Below are positions 61,281 to 64,000 of a stretch of 64,000 nucleotides of DNA, piece by piece (the stretch's first letter is position 1; each line of letters opens with the position of its first letter). The notes below the pieces were generated by a model that had not been told where the DNA came from, did not search any database, and saw only the letters and a program-made list of their open reading frames with translations. The position numbers and the translations under genes are program-made. The stretch comes from Pseudoduganella flava (lineage in GTDB: Bacteria; Pseudomonadota; Gammaproteobacteria; Burkholderiales; Burkholderiaceae_D), in contig NZ_VLKW01000011.1 in the NCBI RefSeq assembly GCF_007830495.1, positions 186,001 through 250,000 of the forward strand, given 5' to 3'.

Positions 61281-64000
61281 ACGATCTCGCCGATAACGTG
61301 GCGATTGCCACGCTGCTGCTCGTCACGCTGCTGGTGGCGCTGCTGCTGGGGCTTGTCGTGGCGGCGGCGCTGCGCGGCACCGGCCAGGCCCCGCTGGGCG
61401 CCGACACGCTGCGCCGGTCGTTCCGCCGCGCCGTCAAGCTGATCGAGGGGAACCTCGCGGCGCGGGCCGAACGCTACACATTGCCGTGGGCGCTGCTGCT
61501 GAACGACAGCGCGGCGCGGCCGCTGCCGCTGGGCCAGGCCGGCATCCCCAGTGCGCTCGGTACCGACAGCGCGGCGACCGCCGCGGGGCACGGCATCGAC
61601 TGGCATTTCTTCGACGCGGGCGTGGTCGTGCAATTGCAGGGGGAGCACCTGGGCGCGCCCGATGCGCGCGGCGGCGTGTGGGACCACCTGCTGGGCCTGT
61701 GCCGCGGGTACCGGCCGCAGCGGCCGATCGACAGCATCGTGCTGGCTGTGCCGGCCGCGGCGCTGCTGGCCGCCGGCCCGGAAGAGCAGGCGGTCCTGAC
61801 GGCGCGCGCTCAGGCGCTGCACCGGCGCCTGTGGCTGGCGCAGAACCGCCTGGCGCTGCGCATTCCCGTCTACCTGATCGTGACGGAATGCGACACGCTG
61901 CCCGGTTTCGCCGCGTTCGGGGCCGCGCTGCCGGATGCGCTGTGCCGCTCGATGCTGGGCTGGTCGGCACCGTTCGAGCTGGTGGCACCGTTCCGGGCCC
62001 AGTGGGTCGACGAGGCGGTCGACGAGATCGTCGGTGCCGCCGCCGACCGCTGCGCCGAGCTGTGCGCGCTGGAGCCGGCCGGTGCCGACAGCGCCACGTA
62101 CTTCATGCTGCCGGGCGAGCTGGAACGGCTGCGCGCCGGCCTGAAGCTGTTCTGCGAGGAGTTGATGCGGCCGAGCGCCTACCACGAGCCGTTCCTGCTG
62201 CGCGGCGTGTACCTGACGGGCGATCGGGGCGCGTCGGCCGCGCTGCTGGCCGGCACGGTGCAGCCACCGGGCGCCAGCGAGCTCGTGCCCGCCGCGATGG
62301 ATCGCATGCCGGTGTTCCTGCGCGACGTCTTCGAGCGCAAGATCTTCGCCGAGGTGGGCCTCGTGCAGTCGTCGTCGCAGCGCCTGCGCCGGCCCGCCGC
62401 CACTCGCGCCGTGCACTGGGCCGCGCTGGCGGTGCCGGCCGTGTGGGCCGTCGGGCTTGTCGTGGCCACCGTGCGGCTCAACCACCTGGGCGACAGCCTG
62501 ACCGGGTCGCTCCAGGCGCTCAATCGCGATACCCGCGCCAGCCTGCGCGCCGGGCAGGGCGGCGGCCTTGACGCGCAGCGCGGCCAGCAGCGGGCGACGG
62601 ACGCGCTGCAGAACATCGAGCGGCTCGGGTCCGCCCATTTCAGCTCCGTGTTCATGCCCGGCTCGTGGCCCGTGTTCGACGACTTGCACCAGCGCGTGGT
62701 GCGCCGGCTCGAGCAGGGCTTTGCCGACAACGCGTTCGAGCCGCTGCGCCGCGCCGCGTTCCTGCGCGTCAGCCGGTTGACGGGCGTGCCCGTCGACAGC
62801 GCGACCGGTGCGCTGATCGGCGGCGCGCAGTGCAGCTTGCCGGCCGGTTGGCGCGAACAGACGGGGCTGCCGGCGCCCGCGGCGCTGAACCTGGAAGACC
62901 TGCCGCAGTACCGCGCCACGCTGGCGTACCTCGGCAAGCTCGACGAACTCGATCGCGTACTGGCCGCGATGCTGCGCTTGAAGCGCGCCGAGTCCGGCCG
63001 GCCCGCGGGCGCCGACCTGGCCCTCGTCGTGCGCGTGTTGCTGGGCACCGAGTTGACCGGCGGTGCGCCGGCCCGCACGGCCGCCGTGTTCCGCACGGTG
63101 GCGCAGCGCGAGCCGTCGCTGGCGCTTGAGCCGCTGCAGGCCGCATCGCGCTGCGCGTTGCGGCGCGCCGGCGAGGCGATGTACGAACGCCTGTTCGACG
63201 GGAATGGCTTGCTCGCCTCCGAGCGCACCTTGGGCACGAGCCTGGCGGCGCTGGCCGACGGCAGCGCGTTCGAGACGAGCCTGGCCGGCCACCTGCAAGT
63301 GTGGCACACGGTGCGCGACACGCTGGACCTGCAGCAAAGCCAGCTCGCCGGCGGCAAGGGCGCCTGGATGCACCAGGACGTGCTGACCCTGGGGCCGGGA
63401 TACGACGCGCTGCTCGGGCGCATCGGCGCCAACGCGCTGCTGGGCAAGCCGGCCGTGCTGGAACACCAGCGCCTGGCGGCCGACGGTTTCGGGCGCTTCG
63501 CCGTCCTGTGGAACGCGGCGCTGTCCGCGCCGGGGCCATTGGCCGGCACCGGCAGCGGCGCGGGCCTCGTGTGGACGGGCGCCGGCTGGGCCTTCAGCGC
63601 CGAGCGCAAGGCGCTGCACGAGGCGGTGGCCGGCCTCGTCGCGCAACCGTTCATGACGGCGCCGCCGGAGAGCGCGTTCGCCACGGCCGGCAACGGCACC
63701 GTCGGGTGGGACAAGGCGCTGCTGGAACAGGCGCTGCACCTGCCCGACGCGCGCCGCACGTTCCTGGCCGGTCCGTACGCGAAACTGCCGGCGGCGCTGC
63801 AGCACCCGGCCGGCGTGCTGGCCGACGAAGCGCTTGCCGCCACCGCGCAGAGCCTGTTGACGCGGGCGCTGAACGTGGTGCCCGTCGAGCTGCCGGGCAG
63901 TGGCGACGGGGAACGGGCCGCCGTGCTGCGAGTGCGCGCGTGGCTGCAGGAGATCGGCGCCGATCACGTGACGGCGGAGCTGGATGCCGTGCTGGCGCGC
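61274..64000 (+). CDS. tssM: T6SS inner-membrane protein TssM (IcmF), 3' partial
   Basis: 909 codons are visible and the frame is open at the window end. It begins with one membrane helix (ATLLLVTLLVALLLGLVV) and shows the IcmF-like GVYLTGDRG, DRMPVFLRDVFERKIFAEVG, a second helix (HWAALAVPAVWAVGLVVATV) and periplasmic helices. The usual NTPase motifs are degraded: where Walker A GxxGxGKT is expected after LPW the sequence is ALLLNDSAARPLPLGQAG, and the TKxD motif reads TECD (PVYLIVTECDTLPGF). The protein probably acts as a structural scaffold without ATP hydrolysis. Confidence 0.92.
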   Translation, partial: MLNDLADNVAIATLLLVTLLVALLLGLVVAAALRGTGQAPLGADTLRRSFRRAVKLIEGNLAARAERYTLPWALLLNDSAARPLPLGQAGIPSALGTDSAATAAGHGIDWHFFDAGVVVQLQGEHLGAPDARGGVWDHLLGLCRGYRPQRPIDSIVLAVPAAALLAAGPEEQAVLTARAQALHRRLWLAQNRLALRIPVYLIVTECDTLPGFAAFGAALPDALCRSMLGWSAPFELVAPFRAQWVDEAVDEIVGAAADRCAELCALEPAGADSATYFMLPGELERLRAGLKLFCEELMRPSAYHEPFLLRGVYLTGDRGASAALLAGTVQPPGASELVPAAMDRMPVFLRDVFERKIFAEVGLVQSSSQRLRRPAATRAVHWAALAVPAVWAVGLVVATVRLNHLGDSLTGSLQALNRDTRASLRAGQGGGLDAQRGQQRATDALQNIERLGSAHFSSVFMPGSWPVFDDLHQRVVRRLEQGFADNAFEPLRRAAFLRVSRLTGVPVDSATGALIGGAQCSLPAGWREQTGLPAPAALNLEDLPQYRATLAYLGKLDELDRVLAAMLRLKRAESGRPAGADLALVVRVLLGTELTGGAPARTAAVFRTVAQREPSLALEPLQAASRCALRRAGEAMYERLFDGNGLLASERTLGTSLAALADGSAFETSLAGHLQVWHTVRDTLDLQQSQLAGGKGAWMHQDVLTLGPGYDALLGRIGANALLGKPAVLEHQRLAADGFGRFAVLWNAALSAPGPLAGTGSGAGLVWTGAGWAFSAERKALHEAVAGLVAQPFMTAPPESAFATAGNGTVGWDKALLEQALHLPDARRTFLAGPYAKLPAALQHPAGVLADEALAATAQSLLTRALNVVPVELPGSGDGERAAVLRVRAWLQEIGADHVTAELDAVLAR

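Noticed and set aside
61061..63967. 968-residue open frame on the minus strand opposite tssM
   Set aside because: Arg/Gly/Ala/Gln-rich shadow of a GC-rich coding strand; the plus-strand frame has clear IcmF features.

Overview
The window looks like chromosomal DNA of a high-GC betaproteobacterium, most likely an Oxalobacteraceae member of the Massilia / Duganella / Pseudoduganella group. This is inferred from codon usage, the mix of PEP-CTERM exported proteins, TonB-linked glycan uptake, winged-helix regulators without receiver domains, and a complete betaproteobacterial-style type VI secretion (T6SS) locus. No rRNA, tRNA, CRISPR array or insertion sequence was recognised.

Layout. 1-4.5 kb: a c-di-GMP GGDEF/EAL protein (5' truncated by the window), a convergent chemoreceptor, and a KDG-type PfkB kinase. 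4.5-7.3 kb: a lower-GC patch with a SUKH-like immunity-type protein and two reading frames broken by in-frame stops, then a small membrane protein. 7.3-15.8 kb: a xylan or xylo-oligosaccharide locus (esterase, GH3 beta-xylosidase, TonB receptor, divergent ROK/XylR regulator) bounded by two inverted copies of a 27-bp palindrome. 16-24.5 kb: housekeeping and exported functions (YghU-type GST, orphan membrane protein, patatin, alpha/beta hydrolase, PEP-CTERM protein, SdrD-like multi-B-domain protein). 24.5-27.1 kb: a strange repeat-rich locus with an HTH/coiled-coil protein, a 75-bp minisatellite, a ten-unit 11/12-bp phased array and a small putative DNA-binding protein. 27-35.5 kb: PPK2, a GH1-RmlD fusion, a hemerythrin, two paralogous PEP-CTERM proteins, and an MBOAT/AlgX-like O-acetylation pair. 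35.7-64 kb: a T6SS super-locus.

T6SS region. Two winged-helix regulators (one a wHTH-nSTAND1-TM-TPR fusion) precede a divergent Ser-rich protein with a deaminase-like C-terminus, an orphan protein, tssB, tssC, hcp, a DUF4157 HELAH protein, an orphan, a papain-like Cys/His protein, tssE, tssF, tssG, clpV, vgrG, a MORN protein, a PAAR-like DUF4280 protein, a small membrane protein, tssJ, tssK, tssL and tssM (cut by the window end). A GTTAC direct-repeat element lies in front of four transcription starts in this region and is proposed as the operator of the wHTH-nSTAND1 regulator. The strongest candidates for undescribed biology are these effector candidates with their operator, and the phased-repeat locus at 24.5-27.1 kb.
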